Shown piece by piece: positions 16,704-25,086 of a DNA stretch of 64,000 nt. The translations under genes and the position numbers were made by a program. The stretch's first letter is position 1. Every line of letters begins with the position of its first letter. The notes below the pieces were generated by a model that saw only the letters and a program-made list of their open reading frames with translations, was not told where the DNA came from and did not search any database. The stretch is from assembly GCF_029167105.1 (NCBI RefSeq), contig NZ_JARFML010000014.1, positions 1 through 64,000 of the forward strand. Reading direction: 5' to 3'. The stretch is from Bradyrhizobium yuanmingense. Its GTDB lineage: Bacteria > Pseudomonadota > Alphaproteobacteria > Rhizobiales > Xanthobacteraceae.

Positions 16704-17431
16704 GCCCGGGCCCCCGCACTCGCCTGCGCAACCGGCGCGCTCGCTGCGACCCGCCTGGTTTTCGCGGCACTCGATCGACCGAAATGCTTCTCGAGCCGGC
16801 GCTGAACTGCATCCCATAGAGAGGTGAGGATCAGATAATACGCCGTCGCAGCCGCATAGACCTCCAGGATCTGGAAATGCTCCTGCATCAGCATGTCGCT
16901 GCGGCGCATCAGCTCCTCAACCGAGATCACGGAAGCGAGCGATGTCGCCTTCAACAGCGAGTTGATGGAGTTGCCTAGCGGCGGGATCATCAGCCGGAAC
17001 GCCTGCGGCAGGGTCACGCGGCGGAACGTGACCCAGGGCGACAGGCTGAGCGCCCAGGCCGCCTCACGCTGCCCCGCCGACACCGCCATGAAGCCGCTGC
17101 GCACGATCTCGGCGAGATAGGCGGCCTCGTTGAGGATGAGGCCGACGAGCGCACAGGTGATCACGCTGAATTTGATCCCCAGCTGCGGCAAACCGCTGTA
17201 GATCACGACGAGCTGGATCAAGAGCGGAGTGCCGCGGAAGAACCAGATGTAGAAGCGTGCGGCGCCCGCGAGCACCGGATTGGACGACATGCGCAGCAAC
17301 GCGATGCCCATGCCGAGGATCAATCCGCCGACGACCGCCGCCACCGTCAAGCCGATGGTGACGAGCACTCCCTTCATCAGGAAGTAGTTGAAGAAGTAGC
17401 TGACGGCGGCCGTCGGACTGAAAAAGCTCAT
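16700..17431 (-). CDS. Amino-acid-type ABC transporter permease
   Basis: 243 residues with several membrane spans. It has the EAA-loop typical of HisM/GlnP permeases, seen here as NEAAYLAEIVRSGFMAV...GQREAAWALSLS, and then the LPQAFRLMIPPLGN segment. Only one permease gene is present, so the importer is probably a homodimer of this subunit. It sits between the binding-protein and ATPase genes and overlaps the latter by four bases. Confidence 0.9.
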   Translation of the reverse strand: MSFFSPTAAVSYFFNYFLMKGVLVTIGLTVAAVVGGLILGMGIALLRMSSNPVLAGAARFYIWFFRGTPLLIQLVVIYSGLPQLGIKFSVITCALVGLILNEAAYLAEIVRSGFMAVSAGQREAAWALSLSPWVTFRRVTLPQAFRLMIPPLGNSINSLLKATSLASVISVEELMRRSDMLMQEHFQILEVYAAATAYYLILTSLWDAVQRRLEKHFGRSSAAKTRRVAASAPVAQASAGARA

Positions 17432-17450
17432 CGGCTCGTCTCCGTGGGTT

Positions 17451-18287
17451 TCAGGCCGGACCGGGGCCGGCGATCGCGAGCGGTTGATCGGCCGGCATGG
17501 CGGTCAGGCCGAACTTGTCGAACAGCGACTGATAAAAGCCGTCGGCGCGCATCGCGTTGAGCGCCTTGACCACGGTATCGGCGACCGTCTTGTTGCGGAA
17601 ACCAAGCGTGGTCCTGGCCGTGCCGAGCCCGCTCAGGACTTCCTTCACGCGACCACGGCCGACGAGATCGCGTGCCACGCTGTCGACCAGCAGCGCATTG
17701 TCGACCTGGCCCGCAAGCAGCGCGGCGACGACGTTGGTTGCAGTCGGGAACGTCCGCATCTCGACGGCCGCTCCGCCTTTCGCCACGCTGGCATCGCTGA
17801 GCTTCTTGAGCCAGTTCATCTGGTAGCTGCTGACCTCGACGGCGGACGATTTTCCGATCAGATCATTTTCGGTAGCAATTTTTGTGCCGCTGTCGGGTGC
17901 GACCACGACCGAGATCGCCTGAACGGCATACGGCACCATGTACATCAGCTTCGAGCGTTCCTCGGTCCAGAACATGCCGGTATTGACGCCGTCGATGCGC
18001 GCTGCGCCCAAGGCGGGAATCATGGCAGGAAAATCCATCCGGACGAGTTCGACGGGAAGACACAACCGCTTGCCGAGCTCGGCGGCGAGCTCGACGTTGA
18101 GGCCCTGCAGCTGACCGTCCTTGTCGACGAATTGTTGCGGCGGATTGGTTGGGTTGATGGAGAGCTGCAATTTGCCCGGTGCGATCAGATTGTCATTGGT
18201 GATTGCGGGCGTGCAGGCGGCATGCACCGCCGTGGATGCGAGAACGAGTGCGGCAGCCGCACCCAAACGAAACAATGTCGAGACCAT
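17451..18287 (-). CDS. ABC transporter substrate-binding protein, family 3 (copy 1)
   Basis: 278 residues with a Sec signal peptide (hydrophobic core LGAAAALVLAS, likely cleavage after VHA). The mature part has the family 3 opening LQLSINPTNPPQQFVDKDGQ and LQGLNVELAAELGKRLCLPV, and INTGMFWTEERSKLMYMVPY. It is a paralogue of the protein at 28761-29597, and the two share long near-identical blocks. A strong ribosome site TGGAGG precedes the ATG. The ligand is a small polar organic acid or amine, unknown from sequence; the adjacent CoA-ester catabolic genes suggest a carboxylate. Confidence 0.9.
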   Translation of the reverse strand: MVSTLFRLGAAAALVLASTAVHAACTPAITNDNLIAPGKLQLSINPTNPPQQFVDKDGQLQGLNVELAAELGKRLCLPVELVRMDFPAMIPALGAARIDGVNTGMFWTEERSKLMYMVPYAVQAISVVVAPDSGTKIATENDLIGKSSAVEVSSYQMNWLKKLSDASVAKGGAAVEMRTFPTATNVVAALLAGQVDNALLVDSVARDLVGRGRVKEVLSGLGTARTTLGFRNKTVADTVVKALNAMRADGFYQSLFDKFGLTAMPADQPLAIAGPGPA

Positions 18288-18360
18288 GGATACCTCCAGT
18301 AAGACGCCAATGACCGATGCAGTTCCTCGCGCGGGATTCCCTCGATGCTTGTTGGATGCG

Positions 18361-18388
18361 GCCGGCCGGATCTCGCGACACGGCCGGC
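18361..18388. terminator. GC-rich hairpin between the frameshifted gene and the binding-protein gene
   Basis: GCCGGCCG (18361-18368) and CGGCCGGC (18381-18388) pair perfectly around a 12-base loop. It lies just after the stop of the frameshifted EthD-like gene on the minus strand. No T tract follows, so it may be an attenuator or an mRNA-stabilising stem and not a true terminator. Confidence 0.4.
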
Positions 18389-18407
18389 AGCATCGTCTTC
18401 GACCTGC

Positions 18408-18724
18408 TTAAGCCGGTCCCGACATCGGCCTGAGCTGGATTCGCATGAAATTCTTCACCAGGGATTCGAACGGACCAAAGCCCCTCACCTTCAGGAATTC
18501 CGGTGTCTCGAACGCCCACCCGCCCGCGACCTCGTACATGGCGGCATATTTCGGCCCGTCGCCGACGGAGACGAAGCGCTTTGCCGAGAGCGGCCGGGAC
18601 AGGCGAGCAGATCGGGGAAATGCGTCTGCTCGTACCAGGCGTTGAATGCAGCCTCATGCTCGGGATCGATGTCGACCCGCACGATATGGATGAAGGCTTC
18701 GTCCGGCATCGGCTCGCCCCTCAT
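18408..18724 (-). pseudogene. Frameshifted EthD-like small protein gene
   Basis: Reading from the ATG at 18722-18724 gives MRGEPMPDEAFIHIVRVDID, then an ACPG segment, and then loses sense. The protein resumes one frame over as LSAKRFVSVGDGPKYAAMYE and continues to RIQLRPMSGPA with a TAA at 18408-18410. The total of 317 bases is one short of a multiple of three, so loss of a single base near 18588-18597 (inside CGGCCGCTC) explains it. The intact protein would have about 105 residues and a dimeric alpha-beta barrel fold. The start codon lies within four bases of the upstream stop, as expected for an operon member. It is either a real recent mutation or a sequencing error. Confidence 0.65.
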
Positions 18725-18725
18725 G

Positions 18726-19679
18726 CTAGGTGCGGATGTCGCCGGCCGCGCGCGCGGCGCCGACCGTCGTTGCGATGGCATCGCACAGCGCGGGCAGGAC
18801 CGGCAGCAGCGGCGGCCGCGGATCGGCGTTGCGGATCAGGCCGAGCGCCTTCAATCCGACCTTCATGCGCGTGTGCATATCCACGATCGGCGCAGGCCCG
18901 TAGATGGCGCGGACGACCGGATAGAGCCGCTCGTTGACGGCGCGCATCGCCTTGAGGTCATCGGCAAGCGAGGCCTGCCACAATTCGACGAACAGATGTG
19001 GCGCGAGGCTGACGAGGCCGGAGAGAATGCCATCGCCGCCGATGGCGAGCTGCGGCAGGAACCAGTTGAAGTTCGACGGCAGGATCGCGACGGAAGCGTC
19101 GGCCTGCTTCACCGCCCGCCGGTTCTCGTCATACGCCAGCATGGTATCGCTGCCTTCCTTGATGGCGATGACGCTGTCGAGCGCTGCGATCTTCGCCAGA
19201 GTCTCCGGCGAATAGCCGAAGCCGGACGCCAGCGGGTATTGGAAGATCGACACCGGAATTCCGATCGCGGAGCTGACCGCCTGCACGAAAGCCAGTGGCG
19301 CGCGTGAGGTCGCCGAGGCGCCGCCGCCGAGCGGCGCAGGCGGGAACAACACGGCGCAATCGGCGCCGGCCGCTTCCGCGAGCTGGGCCTGGTGGATCGC
19401 TTCCGCCGTCGAATGCGCGATGATACCTGAAAGCAGCGGCTTGGCGCCGATCTGCCGGCGCGTCCGCTCGATCACGGCCTGACGCTCGTCATCCGAAAGC
19501 GATCCGCCCTCGCCGGCGTGGCCATTGACGAACACTGCCGCGACTCCATCCGGGCACGCGCAATAGTCCAGCACGCGGGCATAACCGTCCCAGTCGATCG
19601 AGCTGTCGTCCCTGAAGGGCAGCAAGGTCGCGACCGTGACGCCGCGCAAGTCAGGTTTCTTCATCGTCTTGCTCATCAT
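18726..19679 (-). CDS. Dihydrodipicolinate synthase family protein (copy B)
   Basis: 317 residues. The Schiff-base Lys is in SVIAIKEGSD, the catalytic Tyr is in SIFQYPLASGF, and the substrate loop is VFVNGHAGEGG. The loop matches copy A (14970-15911) and differs from copy C. It is presumably an aldolase or dehydratase for a 2-oxo acid in the same pathway. The ATG overlaps the stop of the hotdog gene upstream by four bases. Confidence 0.82.
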   Translation of the reverse strand: MMSKTMKKPDLRGVTVATLLPFRDDSSIDWDGYARVLDYCACPDGVAAVFVNGHAGEGGSLSDDERQAVIERTRRQIGAKPLLSGIIAHSTAEAIHQAQLAEAAGADCAVLFPPAPLGGGASATSRAPLAFVQAVSSAIGIPVSIFQYPLASGFGYSPETLAKIAALDSVIAIKEGSDTMLAYDENRRAVKQADASVAILPSNFNWFLPQLAIGGDGILSGLVSLAPHLFVELWQASLADDLKAMRAVNERLYPVVRAIYGPAPIVDMHTRMKVGLKALGLIRNADPRPPLLPVLPALCDAIATTVGAARAAGDIRT

Positions 19680-20104
19680 GGTTTCCGTCGTGGAAATTTC
19701 AGGCTCGCGCGCGCCTTCAGCACTTCGAGGCCGCCCTCGTTGCGCGCGCTCGCCTCCCAGATGATCGTGCGGGTCTCGTCGTGCTGCTCAGCAATCCAGA
19801 CGTCGAAGGTGAGCGTGTCGCCGTAGAACACGGGGCCTGTGAACCAGAACCGGTCCTCCACCGACACGCCGATGGTACCGACAAGCTCGGAGGTGAGAAT
19901 GCTGGTGCAGAGGCCCGCGACCATGATCCCCGGCGCCAGCCTGCGGCCGAAGCGCGTCGCGCCGGCATAGACCTCGTCGACATGAACAGGGCCGAAATCG
20001 CCGGTCGCGGCGATATAGAGCGCGCCATCGGCCTCGGTGATGGTCTTGCTCAGGCTGACCCTGTCATTCACCTTGAGTTCGTCGAAGGACTTTGGCTCGT
20101 ACAT
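19676..20104 (-). CDS. MaoC-type hotdog hydratase, catalytic-type subunit
   Basis: 142 residues. The R-hydratase active-site pattern is present as ATGDFGPVHVDEVYA, with Asp and His, followed by RRLAPGIMVAGLC. This fits enoyl-CoA hydratases of the MaoC group or related mesaconyl-CoA hydratase-like enzymes. It starts three bases after the stop of a second hotdog gene that lacks these residues, and the two may form a mixed dimer. Downstream it overlaps the DapA-like copy B start. Confidence 0.82.
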   Translation of the reverse strand: MYEPKSFDELKVNDRVSLSKTITEADGALYIAATGDFGPVHVDEVYAGATRFGRRLAPGIMVAGLCTSILTSELVGTIGVSVEDRFWFTGPVFYGDTLTFDVWIAEQHDETRTIIWEASARNEGGLEVLKARASLKFPRRKP

Positions 20105-20107
20105 GGC

Positions 20108-20515
20108 TCAGGCCTTCGTAAAGGGAACCAGGGTTGCGGTGCCGTCCACCACCGTCGCGCCTGAGGGCGACAGCGTGCAGGTGACCCGGCAGACCGCATC
20201 ATCGCCGGCGACCGACACGATCTCGGCCCTGGCCTCGACGGACTCGCCGACGATCACGGGCGCGGCAAAATTCAGCGCGATACTGCCGATCCGCCGTGTG
20301 GGACCACCGAGCTGGCTGAGGCACGTCGTGGCGAGGCCGCCCACGGCAAGCTCGAAGGCCACCATGTTCGACGCGCCGGCTTTCCTGGCACGGACGGCAT
20401 CGACATAGAGGCCGCCGAGATTGCCGCTGATGCCGGTGAACATCGCCTGCTCGGCCACAGTCATGGTCTTGCGGAAGGCGAAGGCGGCGCCGGGCTTGAG
20501 AGGTGCGTGAGACAT
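20108..20515 (-). CDS. MaoC-like hotdog protein lacking the catalytic Asp/His
   Basis: 135 residues that align with the neighbouring MaoC protein: FTGISGNLGGLYVDAVRARK sits where the catalytic D...H of the neighbour lies, but the His is absent. The second half, RRIGSIALNFAAPVIVGESV, has the usual hotdog strands. A noncatalytic partner subunit is the simplest reading, as known for some heteromeric hotdog hydratases. It lies between the acyl-CoA dehydrogenase gene and the intact MaoC gene. Confidence 0.75.
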   Translation of the reverse strand: MSHAPLKPGAAFAFRKTMTVAEQAMFTGISGNLGGLYVDAVRARKAGASNMVAFELAVGGLATTCLSQLGGPTRRIGSIALNFAAPVIVGESVEARAEIVSVAGDDAVCRVTCTLSPSGATVVDGTATLVPFTKA

Positions 20516-20526
20516 CGATCGCTTCC

Positions 20527-21690
20527 CTAGAGCTGCAAGCCGTTCTTGATGGTGCTGCGGGCAACCAGCATGCGGTGGATCTCGGAGGTGCCGTCATAGA
20601 TGCGGGTGACGCGGGCGTCGCGATACATCCGCTCCAGCGGCAAGTCCTTGCTGAACCCCATGCCGCCGAATACCTGGATGGCGCGATCGACGACGCGACC
20701 CTGCATTTCCGACGCAGCGACCTTGATCATCGAGACCTTGTCGCGCGCATCCCGGCCCTGGTCGATGTCCCAGGCGGCGTTCATCACCATCATCTTGACG
20801 CCGAAGATCTCGGTGGCGGAATCGGCGATCAGCTTCTGCACCATCTGGAAATCGCCGATGAGCTGGCCGAACTGGCGTCGCTCACCGGCGTGCCTGCGCA
20901 TCATCTCCAGCGCGCGCTGCGCCATGCCGACGGCACGCGCGCCGATATGGGCGAGACGGATCTGGAGCACGCTCTGCATGATCAGCTTGAAGCCGCCGCC
21001 GACCTCGCCGAGCACGGCCGCCTTCGGGATGCGGCAATCCTCGAAGCTCAGCTCGGCATGGCCATAGCCGCGATGGCCCATCATCGGCTGGGTGCGCGCG
21101 ACCTTGAAGCCGGGCGTAGCTCGGTCGACCAGGAACAGGGTGATGCCGCCGCGGGCCCGCTTGTCCTTGTCGGTCAGCGCCATCAGGATGATGTAGTCGG
21201 CGATGTCGCCGTCGCTGATGAAATGCTTGGTGCCGTTCAGCACCCATTCGTCGCCGTCGAGATGCGCCGTCGTGCTGATCGACGCAGCATCCGAGCCGGC
21301 GCCCGGCTCGGTGATCGCCATGGCGCAGATCTTGTCGCCCTTGACCGTCGGCAGCAGATAGCGCTCGACCTGATCGCCCTTGCAGGCCATCAGCATCGGA
21401 TAGACCTGGCCGAACACGCGGCGGATCAGCGCATCCGAGGTCTTGCCGAACTCTTCTTCGACCAGGCAATGCTCGACGCAGGACAAGCCGCCGCCGCCGA
21501 CATCCGCCGGCATGTTCATGGCGTAAAGGCCGAGCTTCTGCGCCTTGGCCTTGGTGACCGCAAGCGCATCGGCCGGCACTTTGGCCGTCTGCTCGACGAC
21601 GTCTTCGAGCGGCTGCACCTCCGTCTCGACGAAGCGGCGGACGGTGTCGACCAGGAGGCGCGTCTCTTCGGGGATTGAAAAATCGATCAT
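20527..21690 (-). CDS. Acyl-CoA dehydrogenase
   Basis: 387 residues. FAD/substrate motifs are AMAITEPGAGSDAA and the C-terminal VFGGMGFSKDLPLERMYRDA, followed by RIYDGTSEIHR. The last motif has Asp where many family members have the catalytic Glu of YEGT, so either the base is displaced or Asp serves. It is likely to oxidise a CoA thioester formed by the CaiB-type transferase, whose stop overlaps this start (21687-21690). A second, sequence-distinct dehydrogenase is encoded divergently at 25467-26609. Confidence 0.9.
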   Translation of the reverse strand: MIDFSIPEETRLLVDTVRRFVETEVQPLEDVVEQTAKVPADALAVTKAKAQKLGLYAMNMPADVGGGGLSCVEHCLVEEEFGKTSDALIRRVFGQVYPMLMACKGDQVERYLLPTVKGDKICAMAITEPGAGSDAASISTTAHLDGDEWVLNGTKHFISDGDIADYIILMALTDKDKRARGGITLFLVDRATPGFKVARTQPMMGHRGYGHAELSFEDCRIPKAAVLGEVGGGFKLIMQSVLQIRLAHIGARAVGMAQRALEMMRRHAGERRQFGQLIGDFQMVQKLIADSATEIFGVKMMVMNAAWDIDQGRDARDKVSMIKVAASEMQGRVVDRAIQVFGGMGFSKDLPLERMYRDARVTRIYDGTSEIHRMLVARSTIKNGLQL

Positions 21691-22877
21691 CGCGCTACCC
21701 CGACGGCTTTGCCGGCAACCATGGCGTCGATCTCCGCGGCGGCGTAGCCGATCTCGCCGAGCACCTCGCGCGTCTGCGCACCGAGGCGCTGCGGCACCAA
21801 CCGCACCTCCGGCGTCTGCCCGTCATAGCGCGCGGGATGCGCGACCATGCGGATCGGCGCGCCGCCTGCGCTCTCGACGCTTTTGAACACGCCGAGATGC
21901 CTAAGCTGAGGATCGGACTCGAGATCGCGATAATCCTGCACCGGCGCATGCCAGATGCGCGCCGCTTCCAGCGCGGGCAGCCAATCGGCCGTCGACTTCT
22001 GTTTCAGTCTGATAGCAACGATCCGCGTGATCTCCTCGCGCTTCGAAAAACTGTCGCTGTCGCCGAACTGCTTGAGCGATTCGCTCTCGAGCGCGACCGC
22101 GAGCGCCTCGGGGGACGCCATCGAGATCGCCATGTGGCCGTCCGCCGTGGCGTGAACGCCGTAAGGCCCCGGGCTGAACCAGGCAGCGATGCCGGCCGGA
22201 CCGCGCGAGGTCGGCGACGGCGCGCCGTTCAGCCAGGCGGTCAGCGGCTCGACCTGGAGATCGAGCGCGGCCTGATAAAGGTTCACCTCGACGAGCTGGC
22301 CCTTGCCCGTCTTCGTTCGGGCGAACAATGCCGCCAGAATGCTCATGGCATAGAGTGAGGCGGCGTGCTGATCCACGATCACCGCACCCACCGCCGTCGG
22401 CTCGCCATCGGCGCGCCCGGTCCGCATCGCAAGGCCGGACATCGCCTGGAGCAGAAGATCCTGGCCGGGGCGATCCTTGTACGGCCCGTCCGATCCGAAG
22501 CCGGTGGCAACCGCATAGATCAGGCCGGGGTTGATCGCCTTCAGCGTGTCGTAGCCGAGGCCGAGCTTGGCCATGGTGCCCGGGCGAAAATTCTCCATGA
22601 CGACATCGGAGGTCGCGACCAGCTTCTTCACCGCGGCGATGCCGTCGGGATGTTTGAGGTCGACGGCAAGGCTGCGCTTGTTGCGCCCGGTCGCCAGATG
22701 ATTGACGCTGTCGCCTGCGACGAAATGATTGGCGACCGCCCAGTTGCGCTGGAACGCGCCCTCGATCGGCTCGACCGCGATGACGTCGGCGCCGAGATCG
22801 GCGAGCGTTTGCGCGGCCAGCGGGCCCGCGAGGTAATGGTTGAAGCTGAGGATCTTGACGCCGTCGAGCAGATTCAC
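21687..22877 (-). CDS. CaiB/BaiF family CoA transferase (family III)
   Basis: 396 residues. The N-terminal GVKILSFNHYLAGPLAAQTLADLGADVI and the interior VVMENFRPGTMAKLGLGYDTL and GQDLLLQAMSGLAMRTG are standard family III signatures. The position of the catalytic Asp fits. It moves CoA between acids through a mixed anhydride. It is the second gene of the leftward operon headed by DapA-like copy C. Substrate is unknown. Confidence 0.9.
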   Translation of the reverse strand: MNLLDGVKILSFNHYLAGPLAAQTLADLGADVIAVEPIEGAFQRNWAVANHFVAGDSVNHLATGRNKRSLAVDLKHPDGIAAVKKLVATSDVVMENFRPGTMAKLGLGYDTLKAINPGLIYAVATGFGSDGPYKDRPGQDLLLQAMSGLAMRTGRADGEPTAVGAVIVDQHAASLYAMSILAALFARTKTGKGQLVEVNLYQAALDLQVEPLTAWLNGAPSPTSRGPAGIAAWFSPGPYGVHATADGHMAISMASPEALAVALESESLKQFGDSDSFSKREEITRIVAIRLKQKSTADWLPALEAARIWHAPVQDYRDLESDPQLRHLGVFKSVESAGGAPIRMVAHPARYDGQTPEVRLVPQRLGAQTREVLGEIGYAAAEIDAMVAGKAVGVAR

Positions 22878-22892
22878 TGGGGTACTCCTGAC

Positions 22893-23798
22893 CTAAGCAG
22901 CCTGGTTGGACGCACCGCGCCACGTCAGACCGAAGGTTTCGACCAGATTGCGGGCGGCCGCGTCCTGCGCAGCCGGCAGCGGCAGGCGCGGCGGACGCGG
23001 ATGGCCGGCTGCAAAGCCCATATGACCGAGCAGCGCCTTTGTGCCGGCGACATAGGCCTGGCCGCCGACGAAATCGATCACCGGCAAATACTTCAGATAA
23101 AGCTCGCGCGCTTCCTTGATCGCGCCGTGGTCGGCGACGAGGCTGAAGATGCGGGCCATCTCTGCCGGGACGACGTTGGAGGCCACGGCCACCCAGCCCT
23201 GCGCGCCCTCGACAAAGGACTCGAAGCCGAGGATGCCACCGAACACGGTCATCCTGTCGCCGCAGAGGCGGATGATGTCGCGCACCCGCGTCACCTCCAG
23301 CGTCGACTCCTTGATGTAGAGACAATTGTCGATCTCGGCGATCCGCGCCACGAGCGGCGGCTTGAGATCGACATTGGCGGTTGCCGGATTGTTGTAGACC
23401 ATGATCGGCAACGCGATTGCATCGGCGACCGTCTTGTAATGATGGACGAGCTCGTCGTCGGTCGGCGTCGAATAGAACGGCGGGATGATCATTACGCCGT
23501 CAGCCCCCAGTTTTTCGGCACGGCGACTGAGACGCACCACCTCGCGCGTGTCTTCCGCGCCGGTGCCGATCAGCACCGGCACGCGGCCTGCGGCCTGGCG
23601 AATGACGACCTCCGCAACGAGCGCCTTCTCGTCGTCGTCCATGGACAGGAACTCGCCGGTCGAGCCGAGCGGGATCAGCCCATGAATGCCTTCCGCGATC
23701 TGCCAGTCGACGAAGGCGCGCAAGGCCGCAACATCGACCTCGCCCGCTGCCGCGAACGGGGTGATCATGACGGTGTAGGTGCCGCGAAACGTCTTCAT
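22893..23798 (-). CDS. Dihydrodipicolinate synthase family protein (copy C)
   Basis: 301 residues from MKTFRGTYTVMITPFAAAG. It has the regular family signatures: GLIPLGSTGEF, the catalytic Tyr in IMVYNNPATAN and the Schiff-base Lys in CLYIKESTLE. It is closer to the canonical DapA/NanA pattern than copies A and B. The ATG at 23798 is preferred over one 21 codons upstream, whose extra residues are Arg-rich and nonfamily. It is the first gene of the leftward operon and divergent from the LacI regulator; the palindrome at 23866-23883 lies 68 bases before the start. Confidence 0.84.
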   Translation of the reverse strand: MKTFRGTYTVMITPFAAAGEVDVAALRAFVDWQIAEGIHGLIPLGSTGEFLSMDDDEKALVAEVVIRQAAGRVPVLIGTGAEDTREVVRLSRRAEKLGADGVMIIPPFYSTPTDDELVHHYKTVADAIALPIMVYNNPATANVDLKPPLVARIAEIDNCLYIKESTLEVTRVRDIIRLCGDRMTVFGGILGFESFVEGAQGWVAVASNVVPAEMARIFSLVADHGAIKEARELYLKYLPVIDFVGGQAYVAGTKALLGHMGFAAGHPRPPRLPLPAAQDAAARNLVETFGLTWRGASNQAA

Positions 23799-23845
23799 CA
23801 AAGTACTGCCGGGCGCTCGGATGAATTCAGACGACGGGCGCCGCC

Positions 23846-23860
23846 TGCGGAATATCCGCA
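23846..23860. promoter_or_regulatory. Short dyad TGCGGA-ATA-TCCGCA
   Basis: A perfect 6-3-6 inverted repeat between the large LacI-type palindrome and the start of DapA-like copy C. It lies in the leader of the leftward operon. It may be a second regulator site or a small mRNA stem; nothing decides between them. Confidence 0.35.
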
Positions 23861-23865
23861 AGCTC

Positions 23866-23883
23866 TATGCAAACGTTTGCATA
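23866..23883. promoter_or_regulatory. LacI-family operator, perfect palindrome
   Basis: TATGCAAACGTTTGCATA is an uninterrupted 18-base palindrome with the central CG step and the AAACG-TTT core typical of LacI/GalR operators. It lies on the leftward promoter side of the divergent region, 103 bases before the regulator start. A related site is at 23954-23969. Confidence 0.75.
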
Positions 23884-23953
23884 AATGGCTCTGCATTGGG
23901 CAACACCATCCATTTTTTGAGCTTGATCCGTGTAGAATAAGCTCATAGCGTTT

Positions 23954-23969
23954 CTGCAATCGTTTGCAG
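23954..23969. promoter_or_regulatory. Second LacI-family operator, near-palindrome
   Basis: CTGCAATCGTTTGCAG has the same GCAA-N-CG-N-TTGC core as the perfect palindrome, with one mismatched pair. It lies 17 bases before the lacI-type start, in a position for autorepression. Centre-to-centre spacing from the first site is about 87 bases, suitable for a repression loop. A possible -10, TAGAAT, is at 23933-23938. Confidence 0.65.
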
Positions 23970-23985
23970 TCTATCGGCAGGTTTG

Positions 23986-25083
23986 ATGAGCGTCACGCTC
24001 AAAGATGTGGCACAGGCGGCCCGCGTTTCAGTCAGCACAGCTTCCCGGGCGCTGACGGGAACCGGCCTGACCAGCGAACGTACGCAGCAGCGCCTGGTGC
24101 GCATCGCGCGCGAGCTCGGCTATCGACCGAACCCGATCGCGCGCGGATTGAAGACCGGGCAGTCGCGCCTTGTTGCTCTTCTCGTCCACAATCTCACCAA
24201 CGCCTCGTTCCAGGTGATGGCAGAAGTGGTACAGGCGCGCCTGAAGGCGCTGGGCTATCAGATGCTTCTGTGCATCGGCGGCGACGATCCGCAAGCCGAG
24301 AGCGACACGCTCACCACGCTGGTCGACCACCGCATCGACGGGCTGATCGTGGTGCCCACGGGCAAGAACGGCGCTCAGCTCGAGACGCTGTCCAAGGACG
24401 TGCCCATCGTCTGCCTGGTGCGGCGCGACGACGCGACCGATCTCGAGACCGTGCTCGCCGACGATCCGCAAGGCGCTTATCTGGGCACGCGTCATCTAAT
24501 CGAGCTCGGGCACAAGCGCATTGGGCTGATCGTCGGCCGCCAGGACACCACATCCGGCCGCGAACGCTTGTCCGGCTATGTCCGCGCGCTGCGCGAAGCC
24601 GGCATCTCCAGGGACGACGCGCTGATCCATGCCGGCCACTATGTGCCCGAGACCGGCGCGACCTGCGCCCGCAAGCTGCTCGACCTCGCCCGCCCGCCGA
24701 GCGCGATCTTCGTCGCCAATCACGAGGCGACGCTCGGCGTGCTGCGCGTCACCGCGGAACGAAACATCGCCATTCCCGATGATCTTTCGCTGCTCTGTTA
24801 TGAGGACATGCCGTGGTTCGAATGGCATCGTCCGGCCATCAGCATCGTCGACAACGGTGCGCGCGATCTCGCCAATCTCGCCGTCGACCGGCTGCTGCAT
24901 CGCATGGACGCCAAGGGAAATAGCAAGGGCAATGGCAGTGACGGCGTGCGCGAATATCGCGTCGGCGCCCGGCTGATCCAGCGCGACTCCTGCCGCCGGA
25001 TCGACGTCCCGGCCCCCGCGAAATCTAGCAAATCCAAATCGTCTTCATCCAAATCGTCTGCGGCCAAGTCCGCGAAGGTCTGA
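23986..25083 (+). CDS. LacI family transcriptional regulator
   Basis: 365 residues. The HTH is VTLKDVAQAARVSVSTASRA followed by the hinge helix RPNPIARGLKTGQS. The periplasmic-binding-type ligand domain follows, ending near VREYRVGARLIQRDSCRR. A tail of about 20 residues, almost only Ser, Lys and Ala (KSSKSKSSSSKSS), is added at the C-terminus and is not part of the normal family. The ATG at 23986 is used; a TTG one codon upstream also exists. It is divergent from the DapA/CaiB/ACAD operon and is the first gene of the tautomerase-ACAD-CoA-transferase operon, so it probably controls both. Confidence 0.9.
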   Translation: MSVTLKDVAQAARVSVSTASRALTGTGLTSERTQQRLVRIARELGYRPNPIARGLKTGQSRLVALLVHNLTNASFQVMAEVVQARLKALGYQMLLCIGGDDPQAESDTLTTLVDHRIDGLIVVPTGKNGAQLETLSKDVPIVCLVRRDDATDLETVLADDPQGAYLGTRHLIELGHKRIGLIVGRQDTTSGRERLSGYVRALREAGISRDDALIHAGHYVPETGATCARKLLDLARPPSAIFVANHEATLGVLRVTAERNIAIPDDLSLLCYEDMPWFEWHRPAISIVDNGARDLANLAVDRLLHRMDAKGNSKGNGSDGVREYRVGARLIQRDSCRRIDVPAPAKSSKSKSSSSKSSAAKSAKV

Positions 25084-25086
25084 TCG

